DNA of 64,000 nucleotides from Lingula anatina (lineage: Eukaryota > Brachiopoda > Lingulata > Lingulida > Lingulidae). Shown one piece after another: positions 13,807 to 27,918 of the stretch (the first letter of the stretch is position 1; each line of letters begins with the position of its first letter). The stretch covers positions 172,120-236,119 of the forward strand of contig NW_019775488.1 in NCBI RefSeq assembly GCF_001039355.2, written 5' to 3'. The position numbers and the translations under genes are program-made. The notes under the pieces were generated by a model. It was given only the letters and a program-made list of their open reading frames with translations, had not been told where the DNA came from and searched no databases.

Positions 13807-14556
13807 CTAGAAAAAAATGTAATAAATCTCTTTCATAAAACTATAAAAATAAATGAAGTTAAAAACAAAAGTAAGAAAGATTACAGTCTAAATGTGGATG
13901 GAATGTAAAAGACAGCTCATTAAAATCTTAAGAACCATTAAATTTAACTAAAAATGATCCTCTTTTTTTCTACTTTAAAAACGTGCATCTTTCTTAAAAT
14001 TGACTTCTCATATAAGAAAGTACCATTGAAAGCCGTTACTTGAACTACATTGAGGTCACTTAATAACTTGACACCAGTTTCCAGCTTGAGCTGGTATTCT
14101 GTCATCCACATCCTTTGTTCTTTTCCATCTTCTTCATATTCTTGTTCAAATGAACATGGCTATATTTCATCTTCGAATTCTACATGTATGACTTAAGGAG
14201 ATATTTCTACAATGACCTAGGCCTTTCAATGCAGTAACACACCGTTATGATTACTTATCTCTGCTTAAGGATATTGTTACCCTTTATTATCATCCTTTTG
14301 CATTAAACCTTTTTCACCTTCAGTAGGGTTTACATTGCAGCATACTGCATTAATGTGGAATATTTTAATTATACATAGTACAAACTCCAAGTGTTACTCC
14401 TTATATTTTATTGTATAAGAAATTAGTAGAAGTGGTTTGAATGCATTACTAGGAATTCACGCTTGTTTCACATGTATCTTTAAGTATCCTTTCCAGGTCA
14501 CTATTTGGGAGGAGTTCAGTAAGAGCTGGAGACTATATACCCTTTTTGTTTAGTAC

Positions 14557-14651
14557 CTCTTTCATGACAGGATCCTTCATGTTTTCTAAATCCACACTGC
14601 CTTCATAGGTCAGGTAGTAAAAAACATTGGCTGCTCGCACTGCTTCAGGTC
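14557..14651 (-). CDS. Nbea: Nbea exon 15, BEACH domain
   Basis: This 95 bp exon encodes [20 protein letters not shown] then [11 protein letters not shown]. The N-x-F-x-YLTYEG motif is a BEACH hallmark. The acceptor is GTTTTTCAG before GACCTG. The donor is AAAGAG followed by GTACTA; reading on past it meets a stop after six codons, so splicing here is required. Confidence 0.93.
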
Positions 14652-14865
14652 CTGAAAAACAAACAGCATTATCACTATGTGCTGAGTAACTGACCAAAAG
14701 GTCAAATCGGCAATATTTGTTTTCATTAATTACAAGGTATATTATTAACCTAAGTAAATCTATAATGAGTTCATGTTTTATGTTTAACAGTACAATGCAT
14801 TTCATAAAAATGATCAAGCAAGTAATTTTTTTTAATCTGTTTGACTATAAATATACACACAATTA

Positions 14866-15228
<363 letters not shown>

Positions 15229-15324
15229 TATAATAATGTATAGTTTATATAACTTCAGATTAAAGTATGTGTAAAATTATACAGTCAAGTGATCAAAAAC
15301 AAAAAGCTGTGTTTGACCCCCTAC

Positions 15325-15477
15325 CATTCTGTTGATGCGTACAAACTCCTCCCCATTCTTTGCCCATTGTGGCAAAATGACATCATTAACAACTGTACCG
15401 TCTTCTTGTTTGCCAAAGTTAAAACCGTTATTGTTGACGAACATCTCTGGCAGGAAGAAAAATTCTGGAAGTAGCTC
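15325..15477 (-). CDS. Nbea: Nbea exon 13, BEACH domain
   Basis: This 153 bp exon (51 codons) encodes [20 protein letters not shown], then a variable loop, then [20 protein letters not shown]. The (L/I)xPEFYYLPEMFVN and LPPWA blocks match BEACH. The acceptor is GATTTTAG before GAGCTA and the donor is AGAATG followed by GTAGGG. Confidence 0.94.
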
Positions 15478-16167
15478 CTAAAATCACAACAGGGAAAAAC
15501 AATTAAGTCATCAATGAACTCAAGTGATGGTGTTTTCAGAAAACACTCACTAGTTATTGCTATGGTACCACTCAATTATTTTATGAATGCATATGAAAAG
15601 AGAAATGAAACCATCAAGAAACATGCACACAGCTAAATGAAAAGATTTTTATGTGCGTTAAGAATTATGAAACCAATTGCAAACTGCATGTCAAGATGAC
15701 CAGAATAGATTTCATCATTTGAAAGATGCACTGAAGGACAATTGAGCAGGCTGATGGAGGGAAGAGAAACCATGAATTTTGAAGGGGTTACTATAAAATA
15801 TGTTAAGTTATGGTGAGTCCTCAGAGCTGCTAAGACTGCTAAACTACCATAGTCATTAGTGTGAACTAAATAAACATACATTGTAGCTAAAGCAATCTTA
15901 AAACTCCCCTCTCCCCAATATTTAGCCTAAAATACAAATGAAAATGCTGTTGACAAAACAAAATAGGTCATAGTAGCCCAATTGCTGATGCCATATGATA
16001 ATTAACTTTTGACCAGAGGATTTGTAGTGCTAAAACTGAGAAATCAATATCAGAATTCTAACAGATATTTGCAAAGAGGCAACTTAGCAAACATCTTAGA
16101 CCAATTCTTGACTTTACAGAATCAGTAATATGTGTCTGTCAGGCTGGTAGTGCAGTTCCAACTGTAC

Positions 16168-16287
16168 CTTGACATCAGACGTGTCTCTCTGGCAGTTCTT
16201 CCATGTCTGTGAGATAGAATGGAAGGTTCTGTTGGCATGGTCAAACTTCCCGCCTTGAAGGTTCAGGAACATTGACGTAAAAGGCTC
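16168..16287 (-). CDS. Nbea: Nbea exon 12, BEACH domain
   Basis: This 120 bp exon (40 codons) encodes [20 protein letters not shown], then [24 protein letters not shown], the [13 protein letters not shown] block and RDTSDVKE are BEACH signatures. The acceptor is ATTTGCAG before GAGCCT and the donor is GTCAAG followed by GTACAG. A second copy is expected just left of the window. Confidence 0.94.
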
Positions 16288-16583
16288 CTGCAAATAACAG
16301 AGATAATATATCAAATCATGGATTAACTGCACCTAAAGTTTTGTAGTATTTCAATAGAAGTTAATTTTCTGGGCAGGTTGCTTTTTTCAGAGAGATGCAA
16401 ATTATATTTCAGATTTATTTTACAAGCTGTGTTATATACTGCAAGAAAGAGTTGCAAAGTGATATATCCATCAAATGTGTAAAGTAAAAAGAGAAATTCA
16501 ATTCACAATAGATCATTTCTTAAAACAGAATAATAAATCATAAATATGATTATCATATATTAGGTAGAAGAGGTCTGTCTCAC

Positions 16584-16724
16584 TATCCTGATCAGGAAGT
16601 TGAGAACAAATGCAGATGTTGAGTAGTGCGTCCCATAATGGAATGGTGGAATAGACTCATGCTCCCAGGTAGAGTACCGTTCTTCAAAAAATGCACGCCG
16701 ACTTGGGTTTAAGGCTCCAATAGG
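16584..16724 (-). CDS. Nbea: Nbea exon 11, BEACH domain
   Basis: This 141 bp exon (47 codons, phase 0 at both ends) encodes [17 protein letters not shown], then [28 protein letters not shown] and HYGTHYS are core BEACH motifs. The acceptor is TTTTTGCAG before CCTATT and the donor is AGGATA followed by GTGAGA. The first 27 bases of window sequence are the start of a second copy. Confidence 0.94.
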
Positions 16725-18158
16725 CTGCAAAAACGAATCAGGTATTATAAAACTGTGAACATTTTTGTGCTCTATTGTAAGCTAATACAATGCTTGTGTG
16801 AAAGTTACAGCTATAACTCATGTTTGTGCTCCTGAAGGGATAAAACAACCACTTTCTCCAGGTACGTATTGTATGTAAATTAAACTGTCATTCTGATCTC
16901 TTCAGTACAGTCCTCATTTGTTTAAATGTTCTTGTATTAGAAAAAATGTTTAAGCTTCTGGACCTTTTAATTTTTATCACACACAATGTTAAAACTGAAA
17001 ATATGAAAACAATCTTGGAAAAAAGACAACAATGAACTAATGAAATGATTTTCACAAATTCAAAAGCAGGCTAAACCAAAAACATTCCAGGGATTGGCCA
17101 ATAGCACTTAGTTCTTTTATCTTTTGAAATTTTTTATTTTTGTGCTTTTGTGTGGCACCACTGTAGTCAAAATCTAGAGAGCAACCAGTGTGCATCAAAG
17201 TTTGTGTATAGAAATACCAAAGTACCAATGACACAATGATGAAATAAGGTACCAGTAAGATGGCTCAGCCTCTAAACAGGCGAGAGGACAGAAGGTCACA
17301 GCTAGATAAGTTTATTTAATTTTGTTTAGTAAAAAGCTACACTATCTTTACGGCCTTATATCATTAAAAACATAAATATGATTAATCACTAAGACAAAAT
17401 TTTGTGAAAATACCCTGTTTTACATAAAAAAAAAACAAAAGTAAAAATAGTTTATTGATTCATTTGAAGTCAAATCTTTGCCATAAACCCAACCAAATGC
17501 TACCATATAGGTTGAAATAGCATAACTTATTTAAATCAGTATTAAAATACCAAAGGGCATCCTTTTATATATCCCCCAAAAATGACATTTGAATGGGTAT
17601 TTTTTGCCTTCTTTCCGTGCTATAGAATCTACAGCCCTTGATCGTTTTCAGCAACTCATTTCAATAATTGCATCTGCAGCAGCAATGTGCCATACATTAC
17701 TACATCATTTGGAGGACTTTCAAGAACTGGAAGGGCTGATAAGTTGGAAATTTATTTATAAAAATTGAAGAAGGTACAGTTTCAAAGCTCTTTTATAACT
17801 GATTGAGGGATTAATTTGGTATAAGTCTAGGCATATCGACTTTATTTGAGTTGTGTCAGAAACTTATACAAATGGTTTATATGCATTATAGGAAATTTGT
17901 GCTCACTTTCAAGTTTACATGAGATCCTGTAGAGGAAACTGAACTGCTAATAGGATATTTTTGGCCTTTTTTGATCATTTTGTTTGAAACAGTTAAATTG
18001 GACCTGAAATACATTGCCTATTTATTTATTCTTTTAGAAATCAGGCTTCTTGTTGTATACATTATTTATTAAGATACAATGCCACACTGTAGTCACTGGT
18101 GATGGCTTTATGTCCAGACAAATATTGACTGTCCATCAAAACTATGAAAAATAATACA

Positions 18159-18161
<3 letters not shown>

Positions 18162-18212
<51 letters not shown>
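18162..18212. repeat. (TA)n microsatellite, allelic length variant
   Basis: About 50 bp of TA in A copy 2. The equivalent place in copy 1 (near 1445-1460) has only a short interrupted tract. Confidence 0.9.
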
Positions 18213-18216
<4 letters not shown>

Positions 18217-18389
18217 CCATCTTTGTTCACTAAAATAACTACAAAAATTGAAACAGAACTAAGGACAAAGTGTCATCAGCCTACTGAAATGGCACACAAT
18301 GACAAGACAATTTTTCTCTATATGTTCTTTGATGTCAATTACATACAACTATAATTTATCATACTTTATTTCTCAAACCTCTGACACAC

Positions 18390-18502
18390 CTTTGATAAAT
18401 CTCTGTAGTTACTAGGCAGGCTGAGGTCCAGTTCACTGGAGTCATAGTTGGATATGATCCACGGGAACACTGGGTACTGGTTCATGTCATTGTAGGTACG
18501 AC
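18390..18502 (-). CDS. Nbea: Nbea exon 10, BEACH domain
   Basis: This 113 bp exon encodes [20 protein letters not shown] then [18 protein letters not shown]. The NQYPVFPW motif is the most conserved BEACH signature. The acceptor is TATTCCAG before GTCGTA and the donor is TCAAAG followed by GTGTGT, phase 0 out. A second copy at 1636-1748 carries Asp in place of the Glu in DSSELD. Confidence 0.94.
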
Positions 18503-18968
18503 CTGGAATACAGACATATGCTATGAGATATACACACATAGTAAACCATTTATTGCCTATCTAATATCAAATCAAAAATAATGAATGCAATTTTTATAAC
18601 ATGCCACTATGAACACCCCTAAAAAGATGATGTTTTATTCAAAGACACAGAAAATCAACAGTTTAGTATTCGAATAGCAGGGAACAACTGGGTCAGTGAC
18701 TTAACCTGTCATCCATATCATAAGACAGAACATTTCACGGCATTTTTTCAGCATGAATAACTTATGTACCAGTTACAACAATTTTCAAACTCAACCCAAC
18801 TTTTTTTTATAACAACAAAGCATACTTATAATATTTAAGTAAAACAAAAATATGGTTTGATAGTTTTAGATGTGTCAGACAGTGACTACAACGACATGGA
18901 CTGATACAATTCTCAGAATACAGACAAACACATACAGTGTCTGTACATAAAAACTCCATTTCAGTCAC

Positions 18969-19084
18969 CTGCTATTGTATTCAGATACATGAGATAGTCA
19001 TAATTGGACAGCTCACGACGTCTCCACTTCTCGGTCATATTGGATAACTTGTATAGCTGTTTGGCTGTGGCAAGGGATGACTTT
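18969..19084 (-). CDS. Nbea: Nbea exon 9, PH-BEACH linker and start of BEACH
   Basis: This 116 bp exon encodes the interdomain linker ([12 protein letters not shown]) and the first BEACH helix, [20 protein letters not shown]. The (T/Q)xxWxxREISNFxYLM block marks the start of BEACH. The acceptor is CTTTCAG before AAAGTC and the donor is ATAGCAG followed by GTGACT. A second copy at 2212-2327 differs by three synonymous changes. Confidence 0.93.
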
Positions 19085-19231
19085 CTGAAAGTGACAATGA
19101 AAAGGTTTCCAAACAGCAATCATAAAATGTGTTAAATATGTATTACCTAATGTTATGTCATCTTATCACTCATCTCAAATGACCATTTCACAAAAAATTA
19201 GCCAAACTCATCCAACAGAAGTTTCAGATAC

Positions 19232-19334
19232 CTTCTTTGCGGCAGTCCATACTTGACTCCTATCCCCACTGGGGGCAGTGCATTGATCACCTTCTTCACA
19301 GTGGCATGGTCAGGGAAGGCAAACATCACCGCAG
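19232..19334 (-). CDS. Nbea: Nbea exon 8, end of PH-BEACH domain
   Basis: This 103 bp exon encodes [20 protein letters not shown] then [14 protein letters not shown], matching the last PH strand and helix of neurobeachins. The acceptor is CTATTTTAG before CTGCGG and the donor is AGAAG followed by GTATCT. Phases are 1 in and 2 out. A second copy lies at 2532-2634. Confidence 0.92.
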
Positions 19335-19622
19335 CTAAAATAGTTAGATGGCTACATTAAGTAAAACTATTCACATAACATCAACTTCACAACAAGGCCA
19401 ACAGATCAGTATACAGAAATTTAACATAAAAATAAATCTTAAAGATATTTTAAAGAAAGAATTACACTAGGTACAGAGGTAGACATGTTTGGAATTGAAA
19501 AACCAAGTCATTCAAACATGAAAATTCTAAATCTTACAAAAATACAACTGAAAATACATGTTACAAATGAAAAGTTTTATTCAGTGATGAACATAAATTT
19601 AATACCTATGTCAGGTACTTAC

Positions 19623-19740
19623 TCCTGTTGGCCATGAAGATCTCAATGGCCACATTCTGCAGGAGATACCTCCGGGAGAAAATGGCACGTATCTCAGAGA
19701 AGTGCCACTTGCCATGAGCTTGCTCTATATGCTGCAGCAA
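19623..19740 (-). CDS. Nbea: Nbea exon 7, PH-BEACH domain
   Basis: This 118 bp exon encodes [20 protein letters not shown] then [19 protein letters not shown]. The HGKW-x-FSEIR-x-(I/V)FSRRYLLQN block is diagnostic for the PH-BEACH domain. The acceptor is TTCTTCCAG before TTGCTG (phase 0, joining exon 6) and the donor is AACAGGA followed by GTAAGT (phase 1). A second copy lies at 2923-3040. Confidence 0.93.
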
Positions 19741-22700
19741 CTGGAAGAAAACAAAAACAATATTGTGAACATCAAGACCTTAACTTGAAGCTTTTGTACA
19801 TAATTTCCTGATAGTTTAAGTGACATAACCAGCAGGAAACAGCATAGGGAAGTGCAAGCCACATGTTTGTAAGAATTATGTGCCCATTTATTTATTGTCT
19901 GTACATAAAAAGACAGTTTCTGACGTATAAACCATTATTTGTAATGTGTACAATGTTAGTAATTAATTCAATCATAGCATTTCAAACAACATGGGTCAGC
20001 GACATAAAACTAGACATTAAATATAACACACACATACACATTATGATTACACAGAGCAATTCAAAGGAACAAATCTCAACCTAGTGTCAACTAACATACT
20101 GCTGATTGTGCTGTCGACCACTGATTGCAGTTTCGCTATCATAAGAACCAAGTCAATTTCTTTGGGGTCCAGAACAAACCCACATATGGAATTCTACAAG
20201 TTTTTTTTCCTCTCAGAGAAGGAAGAACTTTAATAGCCTTCCTATGGCATGCCTTGTGTTGGAGCTTAGTAATCTGCATGCATTCTGGTTTGGCAAGGCA
20301 TTTATATCAGTCTTTCCTCTCTTCCCATCTCATTTATATCATGAAATTGCACAGACACACCACTGGTGTGTTAATAGCTGAATGAGCAGAGGTGGAGGGG
20401 AGGATGGGGGGGGGGGGGAGGGATATGCATAAAATGAATGAGTGGAGTAGGTGAAAAGTTAAAGTGATTTTCTGTAAAATATTTTGGAATGATCAATGAA
20501 TACCATTGTCAATACATTATACAATCTGAAGACATAAAAGAAAATAGAATTTGGCATTCAAACTACGATGCATTGTAGAGTTTTTAAATGTATTTGGCAA
20601 TGTAAATATTAAAAACATTATGATGGACTAGTGCAGTTCTTGCAAAAAGTGCCATAAATTTTTGTGAAAATTAATCAATCCATCTGATTTTAAAACTCCC
20701 TCTGCCTTTTCAGCAAAAATGCCTAATGGTAAACTAAGGAATACACAAAAATATGGTTTTTCTCTTAGGAAGCTTCAAATTAACTTCTGTAACTTTCTGA
20801 AAAATAATCTTATCATGTTGATTTTTGAAAGAAAAATGCAGGATAACGTTAGCCCAGACTTACATCACATAAGTGCAGAGATAATTAAATCCAGGGTTGG
20901 AAGTGATGAAAATCAGTGATTTATCATGGAAGCCTTTAATACAAATGGGATACAACAAATAACATATTAATACAACAAACTTTCTACCAGTACATTTCAT
21001 ACTTCATTTTCACCACCTCAGCCATTCATTATGAAAATAGAGGCTGTTTCACAGAAATTAAATCAAATACCAAACTAGAGGTTATTTTGTAGCATTGGAA
21101 TAAATTTCACAATGACAAAATGACAATTGAACAGTCTTTCCAGAGATTTACTGCTTGTTGTTTCATTCTGCATCAAGTGTGTTCTGGCTCACTCCCCATT
21201 ATTCCACGTAACCCATCTTATCAGTGACATCTCCCTTCTTCCCAGCCAACAGCTGCACTAGCACTGGCCCTGCCTCTAATTCAGCTTAATTGAGAAACCT
21301 AATATTTCCACAGCAGACTCATAATTTGCTCATATTTCTAGGATTTCAGTTTATGACTGTACTTCTCTTTATTATGTGTATAGAAAGTTTTTTTCCAGAG
21401 AAGTGATTAGGCCTTCTAAGGTTTCTGGCCCATTCTTGTTGCTGGATTCAATTTGGAATACTAAATGAAAACTGGCTAACACGATGACATCATTTCACAT
21501 TTGTTAGATTTCTTATAAGGTTTTCATTTCTTGAAAATATTTGCACTTAATGTAAATGATATCAAATATATACACATGTAAAAGATTTTTTACACTTATT
21601 TGTTAATGTTATTTTTTTTAAAACCGAATTTGAATAACATTTTACCACAGCCAAATGAAAGCTTTAACTAAGGAATATTAAGATCTTTCTTAGTGATAAA
21701 AACTCAAAATGTATTTGAACCACAATCAGGCCAGTGGTTGGAAACTTCAGGTCATCACATATAGCAGTTACAGAATTTCACCATGTCTTCAGAATAACTA
21801 GGCCTAAGATTTCCAGCAAAGCTAAAAAGAATCACTGATGGAGTAGCAAAGAAAGGGTCCATTGTGCAACTTTTCTGTTCCTCTGTCACTGCTCATTTTG
21901 CTATGGCTCTAATTGGCTTGGTTTGCTGATCTCCCTCTCCCTAGGTCTCCACCACACACTGAGGGAACCAGATCTCCCCACACTGGCCCACTCTTCATAC
22001 CAACAATTTCTCAGTCAATTAGACAGAGAGATGATACAACAGGTGTTCCAACAGAGCTAGACAGACTTATGAAATGAAATCTTAAAAGGACATTTTCACG
22101 GTTTTTACAGTAGGTCTTCTAGTTTATCTCTGGCGTAATATATAGGGTAGCACCAATTACTGATACACAAAATGTATTAAATATCATGTATCAGTTAAAG
22201 GAAACTGAATTATTATTATTATTATTATTTTGAGAAATACAAAGCCAATAAAATACCAAAAACAATATAGAAAAAGTGAATTGACAGTCTTTAACTTAAC
22301 ATATCTTATTTTAATGGGGCAATTTTTTTCCTATTTTTGAAAGAGCAAACTTGGCTTATTATTGTAAGGACATACCAGTAAAGTTGAAAAACTCTAATTA
22401 TCATGATAATCCATGGACTGTTTCTCTTGTCAGTTTGTCTCATACTTTCTAAGAATTGAAAGAGGCCCTTCACAAATGAGACTGTCAATAAGCATTAAAA
22501 CATATACTAGTGGGCACCGTTAAAACAATTAGAAAAAAAGTTAACCTGATAAGAGCAAGTTTGTTAGATGTTTTAAATGCTGTGCACATTTCCTCCATGC
22601 TCCAGCTCTGGGACCCGACCATTACCAGGCAAACCCTACTGATCAGCATTGCCAGTGTGCGCACACAGCCACAACTCCTCCATCATTGTCATAATTGTCA

Positions 22701-23087
22701 CTGTGGATTCACCAGTAATATGTTACTCTAGTCAGTAATGGAAGGTAATTGGTGAGATTAAAAAATAATGAAGCATCCTAGGACCAGTTCTTTCTCCATG
22801 AGCAGACACACACAGAGAGTCCTGGACAGAAACATAGATCATCTCACTCCAGCGAATTCCCTGGGGGGGACTGATGATGAAACTGATCTCACAATATACA
22901 AAACAGATCTGACCCTGGGGAATACAGACCATAAAAAAACCTCACTTTTCTATTCTTTATTGGTTCATCTATTTCTATACTGGCATGGCACTTTGTTTCT
23001 CTGTAATTAGATTTTAACTGCTATGGTGCTTGGTTACATACAGACTCAAGCAGCCAACCAGAATTTTTATTTTTCCATTCCATGACT

Positions 23088-23090
<3 letters not shown>

Positions 23091-23144
<54 letters not shown>
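23091..23144. repeat. (AAT)n microsatellite
   Basis: About 54 bp. The allelic copy at 6920-6963 is shorter. Confidence 0.9.
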
Positions 23145-23145
<1 letters not shown>

Positions 23146-23720
23146 TTCATTCTTCAAAAAACTATGTAAGATGCAACTGAAACAGTATCATTTACCTTGG
23201 TAATTATCAAATACAGCCCTAAGATTTTATCTATCGATGTTATCATTCATAATATATTAAAATCTTTGAATCATCAGTATTTTGAAGATAAAGTCTGAAA
23301 CAGCAAATAAGCCTCATTCTTAAAACATTTTACAGAAGTTTCTACGGCTTTAAAACCACGACTGTGTACTGGTGACTTATGGATTTTACAGCAAATGAAC
23401 TGAGACCCATATTTGTTCCACTCTGATTTGTAACATTTTAGTATCTTATTTCAGCTCTGCATACAATGGAATTTATGATTGTGATAGGCCATAAATCAGA
23501 GGTTTTTGCTACCAAACTGCTTAAGTGACATGGGAAATTATCATGACATTTTAGTAAATGTGTAAACAAGGGATCTGATAATAATTCAAGCACACATGGT
23601 ATTGAATTTCCATCTCAAAAGACAATTGGCAACTTTACTACTAAGTCTATACAGAAAAGTATGAAAAATTATACTTCAAGCTTTATGTTAACAGAAAATA
23701 TAAGTAAAAAACAAAATCAG

Positions 23721-23918
23721 AATTTTCCAAGAAATAAGGTAGTCACCCACCTTAAGATGGCTTCTCTTTCAAGAAGTAACATTATCAAAATGTCTTAAAA
23801 TATGCTTGAAGAGAAATACAAATTTTTTCTAGACCAAATAAATGTGATAAATGGTTAAATAGTATACATGTAACTTAATCATGCTCTATTTAAAACTTAA
23901 AAAATTGGAGTTAGGAGT
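23721..23918. other. Haplotype-specific 0.2 kb insertion/deletion
   Basis: Present in A copy 2 only. The flanks join directly in copy 1 near 7538. AT-rich, no ORF, no clear terminal repeats. Confidence 0.65.
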
Positions 23919-26900
23919 AAAATACTGTGCATTAGAAGTTTGTAGGGTCATTTTCAAAATAACAACAATAATAAATAATAAATAAAAAATCCAATAAAGC
24001 AAAATGTAGAAAATATTATCTGTTTTAACTGATTCAGTTTCTTTTCATTCATTTGCCTTAGTAATGGCCCACAAAGACTATCCTCCTGTATGGCCATCTT
24101 AGGAATAAATCCAAACTGTAGGATGTCCCATCCCTTTGGCTCTCCAACCCTCCCCCCCCCACCCCACCCCCATCCCCAGGACCTCATCTGCTGTCACTTA
24201 CAACCTTTATCTTATCCTAACAGCAAATAGCTAGTTTAATATATCAGTGAAAAAATGATGAATGACACATTGTCATATTCTATCCTAAAATGCAGTGTAA
24301 AAGGCTACTATTTATTGTAGTACTTTTGGAAAGATTACCGCAAAAAACTTTTTATTCCTATTGATTTTAAGAGTTCTTAATTTCTACTCGTAAAATACAG
24401 TACACACAATTTACAAAATTTCCAGTTAAGCCTACTGCCACTTTAAAATCCCCACAAAACAACCTTACCATATATTTCAAAACTTTGAGAATTAAATCAA
24501 TGTAAACTTTTGAAGCCTTCCCTTTAAAAGTTGATTTGATCTGAGGCATTCTATTGGCTGCATCAGTGTCATGTGGGGAGTGAAACTAAACAAAGTCCCC
24601 GCTGCATTCAATTAGGAGCATGGCGCCAGAGCTACTAGCCCACTGCATGCAGGAGAAAACAGCCAATTGAAAAGGGCACATGCTGAATTTTTTCATGTCA
24701 GGCCCTTTTTTTTCACTGTTGTTGTTGTTGATATTTACTTAACATAAAATGTTGTTTGAATCTCAGCACTGAATAGTGCGAACCACACAATAATTTGCAA
24801 TGGTTACACCACAACAGCTACAAATGTACAAAAATATTTTGCTAGTTTTACTAATTTTCAATTTTAAAAGAAGAGATATGAGTATTAAATGCAGATGGCA
24901 ATATCCACCAATAGCCTATAGTTCCACAGGCATAGTTGTATCTGACACTGCCAATCATTCTTTTTTTCATCATGTACAAGTGCCTTGCTGTACTCGGGTC
25001 AATGCAATGGAGGATAAGACGCACACAGCTTCAAAGACAAAACTTGCTTTACCTAATATCCTGGAGAAGATGAGAATTAAGAAAAGCAAATTTTGGAGCC
25101 AATTTGCCCCAACTTCAAGGCATTCTGGTGGAAAGTAGCATAACATTTGAGGTAGACAAGCTTCTCCTAATTGCCTCCCAGGCCAAGAGAGGTGCTTCAC
25201 TGCTGGATTCAAAGACTCCAGTACAACAGCACACGTCCAGGGAGAGTGTGAGAAAGTGGCTGCTTGGAAATGGAGTTTTTGATGCAAAAAAGTTGTTTCT
25301 GCTAATTCAAAAGCAACAAAATCAAAAAGTCAAAGGCTTGCTTGAACCAAATTAGGTCCAATGACTGATCAAAGTAAATAATAAAATCCTCACTTTTTAC
25401 TTATTTCTAAGGCAGGTCTGTTACACTGAAAAATAATTTGATAACCAAAACCTATTCATTGAAGACAGAATACAGTTATTACTTGATCTTTTAAATGGGG
25501 GGAAATTTTGAAATTTACAGATACTGTGTTTTCTTAAATCATAATTTCTTATAATTAGAACATTTCTATTGAGTGGTAGAAACAAAATTAAAAAGCAGGC
25601 TACTCTATAGTTCTATTCTATGTCAAAATCACCACAAATAAACAGAATTCTTATGATTATAAAATTATTTATCTGGAAGTCTGATAATTTTTGAAAAGTT
25701 CATTATTTAAAAAGTTCAAGTAATTACTCTTTAAGCTAAAGAACCATAAGATCTTCCTTAATGAAAAAATATTTTTGAATATCAAAAAAATTACAAACCA
25801 TCTGTCCTGGTAGAAGAAAAGGGAAGAGGACAGTGTCAAACAGTTAAGAAATAAAAGGAAGTGGCTTCACTTTCTTTTCACATTTTTACTGATTTCATGA
25901 TAAAATCATCCCCCGTTTTCAATCTTGATTCAAGATTCTGAGCAGGGTTGCTGGCATGATATAAACATACTTGACATGACAGCAGACAAGTCAGCATAAA
26001 AGGAAGGTATTCTCTTGACTTATTTTCTCCACAGGACACCACTCAGGGCCAAAACAAATAATTCCGGAATCAAATGAACTTCATGACAGTCAGTGGACAA
26101 ATCAAAATAAAATGTTAAAAAAGAATCCATATCATTGGGTTACCTGGCTGATAAGCTTTGAGGCAGGATGCAGAAGAAGATCAAGTTACTATGTGTGTGT
26201 GTGTGTGTGTAAACCAACAGCAGCATGCATGCACGAGAGCTCATCACATGATCTAACCCTCCTCCAGCTGGTCTGTATGTCACACTAAGCTCACTGTCAT
26301 GGCTTTTGTTCACTGTGAAAGGTAAACACACAAAACTACATGTTAAAGCATTGTCACAGGTTGACCCAAAAGTCAGCATCCAAACTAGCATTCATTTCAC
26401 ATGCAAAATTTCTGCTGACCTATTAACTTTTATTCTGAATGCATCACCAGTGGGAACCGATTACTAGAATCGTCTTCTAAGAGAGAATAAAAATGTGCAT
26501 TTGGATTATCTCATGGAATGATTTCCTTTCCAACTACTGCAAACATACCCCGCAATGTATGATGATTATATTACTTGATTCATTTTCCCCAGACTGTGAC
26601 AGTGAAACTAGTTTATGATATAATCATGTTATTGACCTCAGTATCTTTACTGGAATCACCATAACAATATTTCACAAATGGAGGACTAAAGGGGTCCTGG
26701 GTTGCATGAAGACTGTCCATCTTGGCTGCTTACATTACACGGTTGATAACAGTCACTGGGAAGGTGCATCTAACAGGTTTGCATGACAACATGCAACTTT
26801 GGTCTGAGATGTTTAAACACGCACACTATGGCTGAAACAGAGGACAGGTCTTCCATGTAGTTGAATATCTAAGAATTCACTCCCTTACACTGTGCTAGCC

Positions 26901-27833
26901 TAGATATCACGCAGCTCAATGTACCTAAAAGCTAACTTGTACTGAGAAGTTTGAATAATCAAAGTTTAAGTTTAAATGATATAAACTACTAATGTTAAGT
27001 TGAAGTTTCGTCAGTTTTATTTTTAGAGGTGGAAAAGACAATAAAGATTTCTTATGTTCATAACAACTTTTGGTGAAAATTCAAATTAGTTTTATCTGTG
27101 CATAAACTAAAAAACATGAAAAAAGTCCTAACACATACACTTATCTAATTGTATAAAATAATGCAAGTTTTACAGCTTTTACCTCAAAAATAATGTTCCA
27201 TGATTTTTTTTTTTTTTTTTTTTTTTTGAAACAATAAAGTTTTTTTTCTTATTTTTAATGGAAACAAATCTCATTTGACAGTATATAGCACTGGATTTTT
27301 CCAATACTGTAGCAGATTATTTTTCATACTATAAATAATCATTTCTATCATTTAAAAAAATGTTTAAACTTGGAAGATAAAGTTGGAGACAGGAAATTGT
27401 TGTATTCTACCAACTAAAACATAATTCATGCAGACTACTAGTAAGTCAAAATTAAATAATTAATTTTCCTCTGCATGAAATATTGCAATATATTTCAAAT
27501 TAAAGATTTCAAACACTCCCATTAAAGGGGAAATGGTTTTTGGAGTCTGCTAGCTGGATACAGGATGTCTCTTCAAAGACAAACACATAATGAAGTGAAT
27601 CTGTCAGGCAAGCCAAAGGCACATTAAACTCAGAGTGTGCATGAGAGAGAAAAATGTACTGTAAAAACTAGCCCTGCTGCTTTGAGTTTTTTTCTCTGTG
27701 TCTATTCCCAGTTGTAGAATGAGTGAGAGTGGAAACAATGAGAACTGACAATGCAGAAACAGAAGCAAATAAATATTGATTAAGAACTGAAAATTGGAAC
27801 TACTGTGTAGGATAATTATTATCTCTTTTCACT

Positions 27834-27834
27834 T

Positions 27835-27914
<80 letters not shown>
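27834..27914. repeat. Compound (TC)n(CA)n microsatellite
   Basis: TC tract to about 27872, then CA to 27914. Longer allele of the tract at 11480-11516. Confidence 0.9.
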
Positions 27915-27918
<4 letters not shown>
